Part shown: in pieces, positions 17,943 through 27,459 of the stretch
Layout: each line of letters begins with the position of its first letter
Position numbering within the stretch: the stretch's first letter is position 1
From: Campylobacter sp. MIT 21-1684
GTDB taxonomy: Bacteria > Campylobacterota > Campylobacteria > Campylobacterales > Campylobacteraceae
Assembly: GCF_026241315.1 (NCBI RefSeq)
Contig: NZ_JAPHNA010000012.1
Span: forward strand, 1 to 57,579
DNA: 57,579 bases
Direction: 5' to 3'
The notes under the pieces: generated by a model
What the model was told of the DNA's origin: nothing
Databases searched by the model: none
What the model saw: only the letters and a program-made list of their open reading frames with translations
Made by a program: the position numbers and the translations under genes

Positions 17943-18056
17943 ATCGTTGCTAATATTTCAGGACGCGGCGATAAGGATATATTTATTACTGCTAAAGCCT
18001 TTACGCCTGAACATTGGAAGAAATTTTTAAGCGAAGAACTCGCTCGTATGAGCTAG
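17943..18056 (+). pseudogene. trpB: 3' relic of trpB (tryptophan synthase beta)
   Basis: Thirty-seven codons ending in TAG encode IVANISGRGDKDIFITAKAF and EHWKKFLSEEL, which is the conserved C-terminus of TrpB (SGRGDKD). There is no start and nothing upstream of it is trp-like; a stop lies directly before. The rest of the gene and any trp operon are absent from this window. Confidence 0.75.
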
Positions 18057-18073
18057 ATTCTGTTCTTTGCTTT

Positions 18074-18439
18074 TTATTGTTGAGTTTTGCAAAAGCTAAG
18101 CGAGAGTGAATTGACACAATGACGTGTATTCTTGGGTGTAAAGCCCTCATTTTCAAATATATGCCCTAAATGTCCGTCACAATGAGCGCAGATGATTTCT
18201 GTGCGCACACCATCACTATCGGGTATGCGTTTTATAGCGCCTTTGATTTCATCATCAAAACTTGCCCACCCGCAATGGGTAGGAAACTTAGATACAGAAT
18301 CATAAAGTGGCGCACCACATTGTCGGCAGAGATATGTGCCCTCTTCAAAATGATTTGTATAAATACCGCTAAAGGGTGCTTCAGTGGCTTTATGCAAAAG
18401 AACTGCACGTTCTTGTTCGTTTAATGGCGGCATTTTCAT
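18074..18439 (-). CDS. msrB: Peptide methionine-(R)-S-oxide reductase
   Basis: The 121-residue product is a complete MsrB domain. Zinc-binding pairs are CRQC and CAHC; the catalytic Cys lies in [11 protein letters not shown] and the substrate-binding segment is [10 protein letters not shown]. It reduces methionine-R-sulfoxide in proteins with thioredoxin. It has no signal peptide, so it is cytoplasmic. It follows the LprI-like gene on the same strand with a 1-bp gap and is probably cotranscribed. Confidence 0.95.
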   Translation of the reverse strand: MKMPPLNEQERAVLLHKATEAPFSGIYTNHFEEGTYLCRQCGAPLYDSVSKFPTHCGWASFDDEIKGAIKRIPDSDGVRTEIICAHCDGHLGHIFENEGFTPKNTRHCVNSLSLSFCKTQQ

Positions 18440-18440
18440 A

Positions 18441-19445
18441 TTAATCCTTTCTTTGAGATATAAATTTTTGCAATGCTTCGTCTATATTCCTTATTTCTTC
18501 TCTTGGAAAAGGATAGTCTAGCTCATCAAATCTCTCACTCATCACTTTTTTTATGCACTTTGCATTTCCTCTGCAAGATTCTCTCTTTTTTAAATACGCT
18601 CTTTGAGTGTTTAAAAGCTCTTTTAATATAAGAGTTTTTCGCGTCTCTAGCTCTTGTTGCAGAGTGTTTATAAGTTTTGAATCTAACTCATTGATATTGA
18701 TAGATGCTTGATTGTCTTTGTATGTGTATGAGATTACTTCTTCTAAAGTGAGATTCTTTATATATTCTCTTGCACCAAGATACAAGACATTAGTGACTCT
18801 ATCTTGGTCTGCTAGAGAGGGATTAGAACAAATGCTCTTTTCACTCGCACTTCTTGCCTTTGTGCAGTCAAATCCAGCTTTAAGCTTGTAATATTCATCT
18901 GGGATATAATACTCTTCTCCCACATCAGATTCGCATTTTTGAAGCAAAAATGCACAGGCTTTATTTGCCTTTTGCTCCTCTATATTTATGCTTAAGTGCT
19001 TAGAATCTCTTTGCGCCATAAGTTTGCATTGTGGAAAAGTAGGAAAGAGAATCTGTGCTTTTGTAGAGCTTAAAGGCTGCAAAAGCGCAATGTGTCCATC
19101 TTTGCTTTCATCTTCTTTGTAGCAAGAACCCTCATTGCCCCAATCTCTGAATCTTGCCCCGCCATTTATTACTCTTTGAAGCAAAAAACCTAGTTGTAAA
19201 GCATTTTCATTGCGCTTTAGAATCTTTATACTAAAAGCATTGCTACTTAGCCTTGATATGCCAGAATATGGGGCATAGAAGTAATCAAAGTGGGAAAATT
19301 CCTCTATATCACTCCAATGTTCCAATAAGGTAGCGTTGGTTTGTTTTGTTGTATTATTTTGGCTTGCAACGCCAATGTTTGCTAGAAGCATTCCTGCAAA
19401 CAAAGTGGCACATAATATTTTCAAAAATTGAGACTTATTTTTCAT
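18441..19445 (-). CDS. Exported protein with LprI-type (DUF1311) domain
   Basis: The start at 19445 gives [27 protein letters not shown], a signal peptide; a longer open frame upstream has no such logic. The C-terminal third, from [16 protein letters not shown] to [12 protein letters not shown], is an LprI/DUF1311 domain with the conserved cysteine pairs. The N-terminal half (about 30-220) is unknown and contains [16 protein letters not shown] lysozyme-inhibitor role is inferred from the family. This is the second LprI-type protein in the window, 17 kb from the toxin cassettes. It probably forms an operon with msrB. Confidence 0.65.
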   Translation of the reverse strand: MKNKSQFLKILCATLFAGMLLANIGVASQNNTTKQTNATLLEHWSDIEEFSHFDYFYAPYSGISRLSSNAFSIKILKRNENALQLGFLLQRVINGGARFRDWGNEGSCYKEDESKDGHIALLQPLSSTKAQILFPTFPQCKLMAQRDSKHLSINIEEQKANKACAFLLQKCESDVGEEYYIPDEYYKLKAGFDCTKARSASEKSICSNPSLADQDRVTNVLYLGAREYIKNLTLEEVISYTYKDNQASININELDSKLINTLQQELETRKTLILKELLNTQRAYLKKRESCRGNAKCIKKVMSERFDELDYPFPREEIRNIDEALQKFISQRKD

Positions 19446-19591
19446 TGTTGGAACTCTTTTATAGGGTATAGAATCAATATGTGCAATGATACTTTTAAAT
19501 TTCTTATGATGTGTTAATAATTGAATGGTAACCGCGATTTTTGTGTATAAAGTTTTATTGTAAAATATAATAAACACAAAAAGGGGCAGTT

Positions 19592-21259
19592 TTGGACAAG
19601 CCAGAACAACAAGCAAGACAAAGCATTGATAAACTTTTGCTAGAAGCAGGGTTTGTATTAAAAGACTTTAAAGATTATGCCCAATTTTTAGGGGATTCCA
19701 CACTCAAATCCAATCTTGCGATAAGAGAATTTATCCTAGCAAATGGCACGAGGGCGGATTATTTGCTTATTGTAGAGGGCAAAGCGTGTGGAGTGATAGA
19801 GGCGAAAAAGTCTAGTCTTGCTTTAAGTGGAGCAGAAAATCAAGCAAAAGCCTATGCTCATAATCTCCCCGCACACATTGCCTCTTATCACGACACCTTG
19901 CCCTTTTTATATCAAAGCAACGCCAATGAAATTTATTTCACGGATTTGCGTGAGCCAAACCCACGCGCAAGAAAGATTTTTGTCTTTCACACACCAAAAG
20001 AGCTTTTAGAAAAGCTGCACGATGATAAACATAGTGGCAAACCCACTCTAAGGGATAGAATCTTATATCTCCCGCCTTTGAATACTAAAGATTGCAAAGC
20101 CTTAAGAGCTTGTCAAAAAGACGCAATAGAGGGCTTAGAGCGTTCATTGAAACACAACAAGCAAAGAGCTTTAATTCATATGGCAACAGGAGCGGGTAAG
20201 ACTTTCACCGCTTGTAACTTTACCTATCGGCTCTTAAGTCTTGCAAAGGCAAAGCGGATTTTGTTTCTTGTAGATAGGAATAATCTTGGCAAACAAGCGA
20301 AAAAAGAATTTGACAATTTCAGTCCAAGCACAGATAAGCGGCATTTTAGCGAGATTTATAATGTAGTGCATTTGGAAAGTAATTGCATTCCTAAAGAATC
20401 TAAAGTTGTGATTACTACGATTCAGCGGCTGTATTCTATTTTGCGCGGAGAAGCGGAGTTTGATAGCGCAAACGAGGAACATTCCGCTTTTGAGAGCGAA
20501 GATTCTAAACCCAAAGAAGTTACTTATAATCCCAAAATTGGCATTGATACTTTTGATTTTATCATCATTGATGAATCCCACAGGAGTATTTATGGGATAT
20601 GGCGGCAGGTGCTAGAGTATTTTGACGCATTTTTAGTGGGCTTAAGTGCGACACCCTCTAAGCATACCTTAGGATTTTTTGCTCAAAATGTTGTGGCGCA
20701 ATATGATTTAGAAAAATCCATTCTTGATAAAGTCAATGTGGGCTATGAAATCTTTAGAATCAAAACCGACATTAGTGAGCAAGGTAGCATTATTGAAGTA
20801 AATGCGGAATTTCAAATTCCCTTTAGGGAAAAGGACACGCGAAAAATCGGCTATGAGATGTTAGAGGAGGATTTGGAGTATTCTAAAGTAGATTTAGACC
20901 GCTCTGTGCTTGTTCCTAGCCAAATCCGCACGATTTTGCAAACTTATAAAGACAAAGTCTTTACCGCACTTTTTCCTACGCGTGAGCCAACTTATCTCCC
21001 CAAAACTTTGATTTTTGCCAAAGACGACCATCACGCAGAAGAAATCGTGCGCCTTGCGCGAGAGGTGTTTAATGAGGGCAATGAGTTTGCGCAAAAAATC
21101 ACCTATAATATCGGCAATCAAAACCCGCAAGAGCTTATCAACGCCTTTAGGACTTCTAAGAAGTTTAGAATCGCAGTTACGGTGGATATGATAGCCACAG
21201 GCACAGACATTAAGCCTTTAGAAGTGCTGATTTTTATGCGTGATATAAAATCTTATTAG
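19592..21259 (+). pseudogene. hsdR: 5' part of a type I restriction subunit R gene, truncated
   Basis: Starts at TTG with AAGGGG upstream. The encoded part has the endonuclease core at residues 56-72 (RADYLLI, VIEAKK; D56, E70, K72), Walker A ATGAGKT (199-205), the DESH box (327-330) and SATPS (352-356), so it is the EcoEI-like R subunit up to helicase motif V (ATGTDIKPLEVLIFMRD). The frame then ends in IKSY and a stop instead of continuing into motif VI (QMxGRGTR). The remaining C-terminal domain is found at 24260-24733. An MboII-like operon sits between and replaces about 700 bp of hsdR. Confidence 0.85.
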
Positions 21260-21268
21260 CTAGTCTTT

Positions 21269-22528
21269 TTAATGTATCATTTTTGTTTGCTTTATTCCTA
21301 GTAAATTTTGATTGTATCTTACTAACCTTTGTTGTAATTCTGCTTTGTATTTTATATTGTCCATATATTTTAATACGATTTCATCGCCTATCAAATTATC
21401 AAGCACAGCGTCCAAATCTTTGAAGTTTAATCTTATTGCTTTTTTAGCACTTTTATCAAGGCTGAAAATCTTATGAGAATTTGCATCAATATAGATTAGG
21501 TTTTGCCAATTATCAATGGCTTTTAGCGCATCAATATCCTTTGCATAATAAAAAGGCACGATATGATGAAGTTCAAAGCGGACATCTTTTTGCACTTCGT
21601 GTTGTTTAAAATACTCTGACTTAATTAGATTACTGCGTTTAAATGTGATATTTTCGCCATTTATGCTGGCTTTAAGTAGTAGTCTTTGCTTTGCTGTATC
21701 ATACTCAAATAAAGACATCAAATCAAAGCTATTAAACATACTTTGTGTTTCGTTTTTCCAATTATGAAAATCTCGCTTGTCTGTCTTGTTGCCTACAAAG
21801 TTTTCAGGCAAACAAAATTCACTTACGACATCTTCTACAACTTTAGCCCTTGCTTTTAAGCTTCTAAATTCGTTGATAAATTCTACAATTTTATCTTTTG
21901 TTAATATGCTACCTTGATACTCTTTGCCAAGATAAGTTATAAAAAACATCATTTCACTAACACTTATATATTGTGGTTCAAGTGTATTTAAAATATCTAA
22001 CACATCTTGCACTACCCCATCAAAGACAAAATCCAAAGCAATACCTAAGTGTCTTTGTTCCTCAAAAATATCTTTTGAATTAATAAAATCTAAACCTCTT
22101 TGTGTGATTTTGACATATTTATATTGATATTTTCTATTTATATTACATAATTCTTTCTTTTTGTTAAATCTATCAATAAATCCCATTCTTTGTAGATTGA
22201 CAAAAATAATCTTACGCATACCCATATCTGTAATACTTGCATTAAGACTTAACAAATCCTTATTAATTCTATTCAAATATTCGCAAAACTTTTGCTCCTC
22301 ATTGCTATAAATATAATCATCATATATATCACCTTGTGTATGGAGTAATAAATTATTTTTTGGTAAATGCTTTAAAACTATTTTAATATATTCTGCACTC
22401 CAGCGATAATGTTGTAATTTATGCGTTCCTCTATAATCATCTCTAAGCACTCTATGATAAAGAAATTTCAAACAATCTAATGCAGGATTTATTCCTATTA
22501 ATTTGTTTTTAAACTCTTCTTGTGTCAT
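21269..22528 (-). CDS. MboII-like type IIS restriction endonuclease (HNH type)
   Basis: The 419-residue product ends with an HNH-type site at residues 318-352: FELHHIVPFYY, NWQNLIYID, SHKIF (H321-H322, N343, H352). The length and the pair of beta-class methylases upstream fit the MboII/HpyAII system as recalled (nuclease of about 416 residues, GAAGA target). It is the last gene of a leftward operon, overlapping the methylase by 4 bp. The N-terminal ~300 residues, helical and Lys-rich, would carry DNA recognition. The GAAGA specificity is an inference. Confidence 0.65.
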   Translation of the reverse strand: MTQEEFKNKLIGINPALDCLKFLYHRVLRDDYRGTHKLQHYRWSAEYIKIVLKHLPKNNLLLHTQGDIYDDYIYSNEEQKFCEYLNRINKDLLSLNASITDMGMRKIIFVNLQRMGFIDRFNKKKELCNINRKYQYKYVKITQRGLDFINSKDIFEEQRHLGIALDFVFDGVVQDVLDILNTLEPQYISVSEMMFFITYLGKEYQGSILTKDKIVEFINEFRSLKARAKVVEDVVSEFCLPENFVGNKTDKRDFHNWKNETQSMFNSFDLMSLFEYDTAKQRLLLKASINGENITFKRSNLIKSEYFKQHEVQKDVRFELHHIVPFYYAKDIDALKAIDNWQNLIYIDANSHKIFSLDKSAKKAIRLNFKDLDAVLDNLIGDEIVLKYMDNIKYKAELQQRLVRYNQNLLGIKQTKMIH

Positions 22529-23307
22529 TCACTCTCCTTTCTTTCTAAACTAAAATCCAAATACTCTCTATTCAACTCACAACCTATACTATGCCTACCT
22601 AACTCTCTAGCTACTATACTTGTCGTGCCACTTCCTGCAAATAAATCTAGCACTAAATCTCCCTCTTTACTACTTGCCTTAATCATTCGCTCAATCATTT
22701 CTCTTGGCTTGGGCGTAGGGTGGTTAAGCTTTTGCACCTTGCCATTAACCTTTTGCTTATGTCTTTGGCTCACTATCTCCCATACATCAGGGCATAATTT
22801 ACCATTGGGATTTGGATACCAACGCTTACCATTTTTTAAAATTCCATTTTTGGTAGCGTGTTGAATACGAACTGTGCTTTGGTATGCAATGCGGACACAA
22901 TCACAATTAAAATAATAATCTTTAGAATCCATTGTGTAGAATAAAATGCTCTCTTGGTTATTGACAAATCTTTTTTTTGTATAACTCAAGCCATCTTTTT
23001 TATACCAAGTGATAAAGTTTTGAAAAATTGCTTTACCTTGCAAATAATGTAAAAACAAAGCACAATGATAAGGCGTATTAAAGATATAAAAACTCCCGCT
23101 TTTTTTCATTTTCTTTAATAATAAATCTATCCACTTGAAACTAAATTCTAAGAATGCTTCCTCGCTCTTAAAACTATCCCATTGTGCTACTTTGAGGTTA
23201 TATGGAGGGTCAATTATGGCAAGGTCTATGCTTTTATCATCTAAAGATTGCAGAAAACTAAAGCAATCTTGTATGTGGATTGTGTTTAACTCTAAAGCTT
23301 TTTTCAT
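22525..23307 (-). CDS. Beta-class DNA methyltransferase, M1.MboII-like
   Basis: The 260-residue product has the catalytic motif early (IDPPYNLKVAQWDSF) and the SAM motif late (LVLDLFAGSGTT), the motif order of beta-class N6-adenine or N4-cytosine methylases. The length equals that recalled for M.MboII, which methylates adenine. It overlaps the neighbouring methylase by 4 bp and the nuclease by 4 bp, so the three are coupled. Confidence 0.8.
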   Translation of the reverse strand: MKKALELNTIHIQDCFSFLQSLDDKSIDLAIIDPPYNLKVAQWDSFKSEEAFLEFSFKWIDLLLKKMKKSGSFYIFNTPYHCALFLHYLQGKAIFQNFITWYKKDGLSYTKKRFVNNQESILFYTMDSKDYYFNCDCVRIAYQSTVRIQHATKNGILKNGKRWYPNPNGKLCPDVWEIVSQRHKQKVNGKVQKLNHPTPKPREMIERMIKASSKEGDLVLDLFAGSGTTSIVARELGRHSIGCELNREYLDFSLERKESE

Positions 23308-24152
23308 TGCAGTTTTTCCTCTATGACACTTTTATAGTGCGCATAGAGTTCATATCCTATATAATTTCTTTTGAGTTGTTTAGCAACTTTTAATGTCGTG
23401 CCACTTCCAGCAAAAGGGTCTAGCACAACATCTCCTACAAAAGAATAAAGCTTAATCAAACGATAAGGGATAGCTTCGGGCATAATGGCTGAATGCTTAC
23501 CAAAAGCACTATCGCTTTTATTTGGAATAGGAATATCCCAAATTTGTTTTGTATATTCTACCCACTCTTTTTGCGTAAGTTTGCTTTGCTCTTTTATCTC
23601 TTGTGGAATCTTATTATTTGGTTTGCCATTTTTAACATAAACGCTTATAAATTCACTCGTGTTTTGTGCGTAAAAATTGCGTGGATAAGGATAGCTCCCA
23701 AACATTAAGCCTTTTGTTGTATTCGTGCGATTCCAAATATACAAATCAAGCAAAAATAAATGGGTAGATTCTAAAATGCTGTGTTGAATATCGCTTTGTA
23801 AATCAAAAATATGGCGATTGTAATGTGTGTTTAAGTCCTTTTTGAGCATTGGCATTAAAGGCACATTAATACAAAGTTTGCCATTTGGCACTAATACTCT
23901 ATAACATTCCCTCCAAACTTCCAATAAGCCCTTAATATAATCTTTGTAATCATTAATTGCACCTAAATCCTCTTTTGAAGATTCTGAATGTTGTAGAGTT
24001 TGATAGCCATTTTTTGCATAATCTTTGATATTAAAATAAGGCGGAGAAGTGATGATTAATTCCACACTATTATCTTGTAATTCGTTCATTGTGGCACTAG
24101 ATTTGTAAAAGATTTGATTGTGGGGCTTATAAAGGCTCAAGCTTTGTGTCAT
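23304..24152 (-). CDS. Beta-class DNA methyltransferase, second methylase of the MboII-like operon
   Basis: The 282-residue product has ITSPPYFNIKDYA (motif IV, SPPY) and VVLDPFAGSGTT (motif I) in beta-class order. SPPY is common in N4-cytosine methylases and in some N6-adenine ones. Type IIS systems such as MboII need a second enzyme for the non-palindromic other strand. It is the first gene of the operon; AGAACATAATG precedes it, and the region to 24226 on the right contains its probable promoter. Confidence 0.8.
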   Translation of the reverse strand: MTQSLSLYKPHNQIFYKSSATMNELQDNSVELIITSPPYFNIKDYAKNGYQTLQHSESSKEDLGAINDYKDYIKGLLEVWRECYRVLVPNGKLCINVPLMPMLKKDLNTHYNRHIFDLQSDIQHSILESTHLFLLDLYIWNRTNTTKGLMFGSYPYPRNFYAQNTSEFISVYVKNGKPNNKIPQEIKEQSKLTQKEWVEYTKQIWDIPIPNKSDSAFGKHSAIMPEAIPYRLIKLYSFVGDVVLDPFAGSGTTLKVAKQLKRNYIGYELYAHYKSVIEEKLQ

Positions 24153-24259
24153 TATGTTCTCCGCAACAAAATTTATATTCTATCAAAAATTTAGGATAGA
24201 TACAAATCAAGCCAAAATCCCTTATTTATTGTAGTTTTATCATTTTTGTTTTCGTGCTT

Positions 24260-24733
24260 CTTTTGTAGAAATGCGCAGGATTATAAAAACCGCCATTTGA
24301 CTTATGAGCGATTAACGAGCTAAAAGTGAAGCTTGAGCGTGCTTGTATGGATATACCAAGCTTATGGAATGCGTATAGGCTGCGTGATAAGGACAAAGTA
24401 AGCAAAAATCCGAGCAAAAACTTGACAAATCTTATCTCTCTTGTGCGCTATGCGCTAAAGTTTGATGACACCTTGCAAGACTTTGCAAATGTGGCAAACT
24501 CGCATTATAATCTATGGCGTGGGCGATGTATCCAAAAGGGCATAAACTTCAGTGCAGAGCAAGAGGAGTTTTTAAACCTCATCAAGGAGCATATTATCGC
24601 AAATGGCTTTGTGGAAGTAAAAGATATTCAAGAGATTTGCGCGGATTTAGGCGGGATATATAGAGCAAAAGAAATCTTTAAAGACTCCTTGTCAAAACTT
24701 GTGGAGGAATTAAGCTTGGCATTGGTGAGTTAA
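24260..24733 (+). pseudogene. hsdR: 3' part of the interrupted hsdR gene
   Basis: Encodes DYKNRHLTYE, then, after a 1-nt deletion near 24310, AINELKVKLERACMDIPSLW, LTNLISLVRYALKFDD, FANVANSHYNLWRGR and DLGGIYRAKEIFKDSL to the stop at 24733. This is the conserved C-terminal domain of EcoEI-type HsdR. It matches no start and continues the protein broken at 21259. With the frameshift it is dead twice over. Confidence 0.75.
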
Positions 24734-24789
24734 GAAAATATAAATAAAAAAGGATATAATTCATTCATTTGAGTTGAGGTGTTAGAGAA

Positions 24790-25644
24790 GTGGAAGCAAA
24801 GTTAATTAATAAAATACAAAGAGTAATGGGCTATGGAATGACTTGCCCTTTACATATTGTCGCAGATGACGGAAAAGATTATATCTTAAAGACAAGAATA
24901 AAAATTTTTGATACAAATGATAAACCCTTTACCTCATCTAAAGAGCTTTTTGCTGAAATTTTTTCTTATTTTTATCTCCAAGCTTTAAATGTCTCTTGTA
25001 TCCCAAATTTTTGTTTGCTTGAAGTCAATGATGAGACACTTAAGCTTGCGCAGAAATACGAAAATAGTTCAAATGAAAGGGAAAGACAAGTGTATGAAAA
25101 TCTTAAGGTTTCAAAGGGTTTGAATCTAGGTGTAGAGTTCATACCTAATGCGAGTAAGTCCCTCTCACAAATAAACTTTACCCAAGAATTTAAACGCTTA
25201 GCCATTCATTATGACGCAAGATTGATGAATACGGATAGAGATAAAGAAAATCCTAATATTTTGGAAGATTCTAATAAAAAATATTGGTTGATTGGCTTTG
25301 GTTTAGCATTAGATTCGCTCTATCTCTTTGAGGATTTAAAATCAAAAACGCAAATGTTTTGTGCAAATGAAATTTATTTTGATAAATGCTGTTTTCATCA
25401 TTATCTTTTTAACGAAGTAGAGAGAAAAAATATTAAGCATTTGCGTTCAAAAGTTGATAAACTTCAGTTAGATAATATTATTCAAAGTGTTTGTAAAATT
25501 ACACATTTACTTGAAACACAATCAGAGGAGCAGGGATATTTAGCACAAATTATTACCAAAAGAGAGCAATCAAAAAGGATTTTTAATGCGCAAAATCTAC
25601 ACTTACAGAGTGATAAAATACTTTCCACATATCAGAAGCGATGA
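24790..25644 (+). CDS. HipA-like kinase family protein (HipA_2 type), probably catalytically impaired
   Basis: Starts at GTG. The 284-residue product resembles the short HipA-like kinases paired with DUF3037: a nucleotide-binding N-lobe with GKDYILKTR (Lys34), KELFAEIFSYFYLQ, catalytic-loop-like NTDRDKENPNIL (147-158; D149, N155), and YWLIGFGLALD where the family has a metal-binding Asp (DHG/DFG). Here that Asp is Gly169, one base change from Asp (GGC versus GAC). It overlaps the DUF3037 gene by about 59 bp. The protein might still bind but probably does not phosphorylate. Confidence 0.6.
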   Translation: MEAKLINKIQRVMGYGMTCPLHIVADDGKDYILKTRIKIFDTNDKPFTSSKELFAEIFSYFYLQALNVSCIPNFCLLEVNDETLKLAQKYENSSNERERQVYENLKVSKGLNLGVEFIPNASKSLSQINFTQEFKRLAIHYDARLMNTDRDKENPNILEDSNKKYWLIGFGLALDSLYLFEDLKSKTQMFCANEIYFDKCCFHHYLFNEVERKNIKHLRSKVDKLQLDNIIQSVCKITHLLETQSEEQGYLAQIITKREQSKRIFNAQNLHLQSDKILSTYQKR

Positions 25645-26406
25645 ATTTTTCAATGTAGGCATTTGGCTATGGGACGAGCAGGGCAATAAAAAGCAAATCT
25701 ATATTGATAAAAGCCAAGAACATATTAAACATCTTTTAAAATTTCCCTCCATTGATAAAAAGGCTTTACCTTTTTCCTAGAAAGTATCAGGCAAGAGACA
25801 AATGCACAATCTTGGTATGATAACAATTTGCGCTTTAGTGAGGTAGATTCCATAGTCAGTGAGCAGGGTATAAATGAAGTGGCAAATCTACTTTATGAAG
25901 ACTACATAGGCTACAAATTCCATACCAAAACACAAAAAGACAGATACAAAGAAGCAAATGAAACAACAAAAATCGTTATATGAAAAGAAATTTCAAAATA
26001 AGCTTATCCTCAAGTCCGACAATGACTATTCTTTTTATGCTATTAAAAAAACAGAGAAAAAATATTATGGCAAATTTGGTAGTATAGGCGATAAATCTGA
26101 TATTCTTGACACAATATATTTTAGCCTAAAAGGTGGGAATTATACTAAAATGAATATTAGTCTTTTAGGGATTGTCTCTGTGAATGAAGAAGAAATCAAG
26201 TTGTGTGAAGAGGAATTTTTAACACCTAATCATATTTCTTATGCTTCTTATCTTAACGATGAAGAGAGCGAAAGGTATTTTGAGAGTATCTTACAGACTG
26301 CTTAATGAAATAGCAATCAATCACCACAATGAAGCACAAAGGCAAAGCCCTTATACGCAAGTGGTGGAACTTGTGGAGAGGTTGAGGGGGTTGGGGGTGG
26401 AATTAT
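25586..26406 (+). pseudogene. DUF3037 family gene broken by frameshifts
   Basis: The first frame (25586-25780) encodes YTYRVIKYFPHIRSDEFFNVGIWLWD, the DUF3037 N-terminal signature, and ends in a stop. A +1 T in the TTTTT run near 25770 would continue into LESIRQETNAQSWYDNN through YGYKFHTKTQ-type sequence to about 25980; a second shift there leads into LYEKKFQNKLILKSD, ending at 26305. A last stretch (LNEIAINHHNEAQ, to 26406) is in yet another frame. At least two frameshifts are needed, so the gene is dead. DUF3037 genes are normal neighbours of HipA-like kinases. Confidence 0.7.
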
Positions 26407-26453
26407 AAAATTTAGTGTAGAATTGATGAATATAAAAAATTAAGGACAATACA

Positions 26454-27047
26454 ATGAAAATGAATGGATTAGTAGAGTTATATAAAAGTATGAAAAAGCA
26501 AGAGTTAAGCCATACTATTTTTGATTACACTCATAATAGTATTGAATTTTCTATTTTGTTTGATATTGGAGTAAATCCTTTTCAACTATTACTTGTAAAA
26601 AAATATTCGCCTCTAACTTTATCATTAGACATCAATAAAGGTTTTATTTTGGAAACTTTGTTAGAAAAAGAGAAGTATGAAACTTTAAAAGAAATGTTAC
26701 ACATTAAAAAGGGTGGCGACAATCCCTTTTTTATAAATATATTTTTTAAAGAGTTAGATTCTAAAATTCCAAAAGAAGCCAAAATACCCGTTTTAGATGA
26801 GAATTCTAAGTTGGTTATCTCAAGGGTATATCAATGTGAGGAACAAGATAAAATTTTTCCCTGTGGTTTTATTGATTGGAATAATAATGGTAGTAAAAGA
26901 GGTTACAGCGAGAAAAATAGAGAAAAAACAAGATTGCTGTATCCAGATATTTATAAGGCTATACAGGGTAAAAATATTAGTGTGCGATATTCAGATGACC
27001 GCACATATGCCAATAATAAATTCTCTGATTTGAAAAATATCAAATAA
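26454..27047 (+). CDS. DUF6037-like protein, first gene of a putative defence triad
   Basis: The 197-residue soluble protein has no membrane helix or signal. The opening MKMNGLVELYKSMKKQ and the segment IEFSILFDIGVNPFQLLL resemble DUF6037, recalled from memory and not verified; that family is found in defence gene neighbourhoods. The C-terminal part (SRVYQCEEQDKIFPCGFIDWNNNG) is unknown. It precedes the membrane protein with a 10-bp gap and the three genes read in one direction with overlaps. No ThsA-like NADase is adjacent. Function is unknown; a sensor or effector role is guessed from context. Confidence 0.5.
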   Translation: MKMNGLVELYKSMKKQELSHTIFDYTHNSIEFSILFDIGVNPFQLLLVKKYSPLTLSLDINKGFILETLLEKEKYETLKEMLHIKKGGDNPFFINIFFKELDSKIPKEAKIPVLDENSKLVISRVYQCEEQDKIFPCGFIDWNNNGSKRGYSEKNREKTRLLYPDIYKAIQGKNISVRYSDDRTYANNKFSDLKNIK

Positions 27048-27057
27048 GGTGAATAAA

Positions 27058-27459
27058 ATGACACAAGAGAGAATGAAATTTTTAGAATTTATCCAAAATG
27101 TGATTACAAGAATGAATACAAATTCCTCACAGATGAAAACAATCTGCATTACTATCATCTCCGCTCTTTTTGCTGTGTATGCAGCAAATCAAAATAAGTA
27201 TATTATTTTCGTTGTTTTTATTCCTTTGTGCCTTTGTTGTTTATTGGATATGTATTATCTTTGGCAAGAGCGAAAGTTTAGGGATTTTTATGCCGAAGTG
27301 ATAAAAGAACAGAGTATAATTAAAGACTTTGATTTTAGTAGTTTTGAAAATTATCAAAAAGGATTTTTATCTTATATCAAAGTATTTTTATCCCACTCTA
27401 TTTGGCTTTTTTATGGATTGGTAGGGGGTTGTAGTTTTCTTTTATGGAGTGTTTTATGA
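27058..27459 (+). CDS. Small membrane protein of the putative TIR triad
   Basis: The start at 27058 is preferred because AAGGTG lies 6 bp upstream; a GTG at 27049 is also in frame. The 133 residues contain a helix at about 19-37 (ICITIISALFAVYA), a second at about 47-67 (IIFVVFIPLCLCCLLDMYYLW) and a third at the C-terminus (IWLFYGLVGGCSFLLW), with a 50-residue charged cytoplasmic segment between the second and third. The product resembles small SLATT/pore-like proteins of conflict systems in layout, not in recognisable sequence. ATGA overlap couples it to the TIR gene, so they probably act together. Confidence 0.55.
   Translation: MTQERMKFLEFIQNVITRMNTNSSQMKTICITIISALFAVYAANQNKYIIFVVFIPLCLCCLLDMYYLWQERKFRDFYAEVIKEQSIIKDFDFSSFENYQKGFLSYIKVFLSHSIWLFYGLVGGCSFLLWSVL

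Noticed and set aside
27444-27455. Upstream ATG for the TIR gene (27444)
   Set aside because: The ATG at 27456 overlaps the preceding stop as ATGA, has GGAG upstream, and gives the family's normal N-terminus MKKVFFSF.
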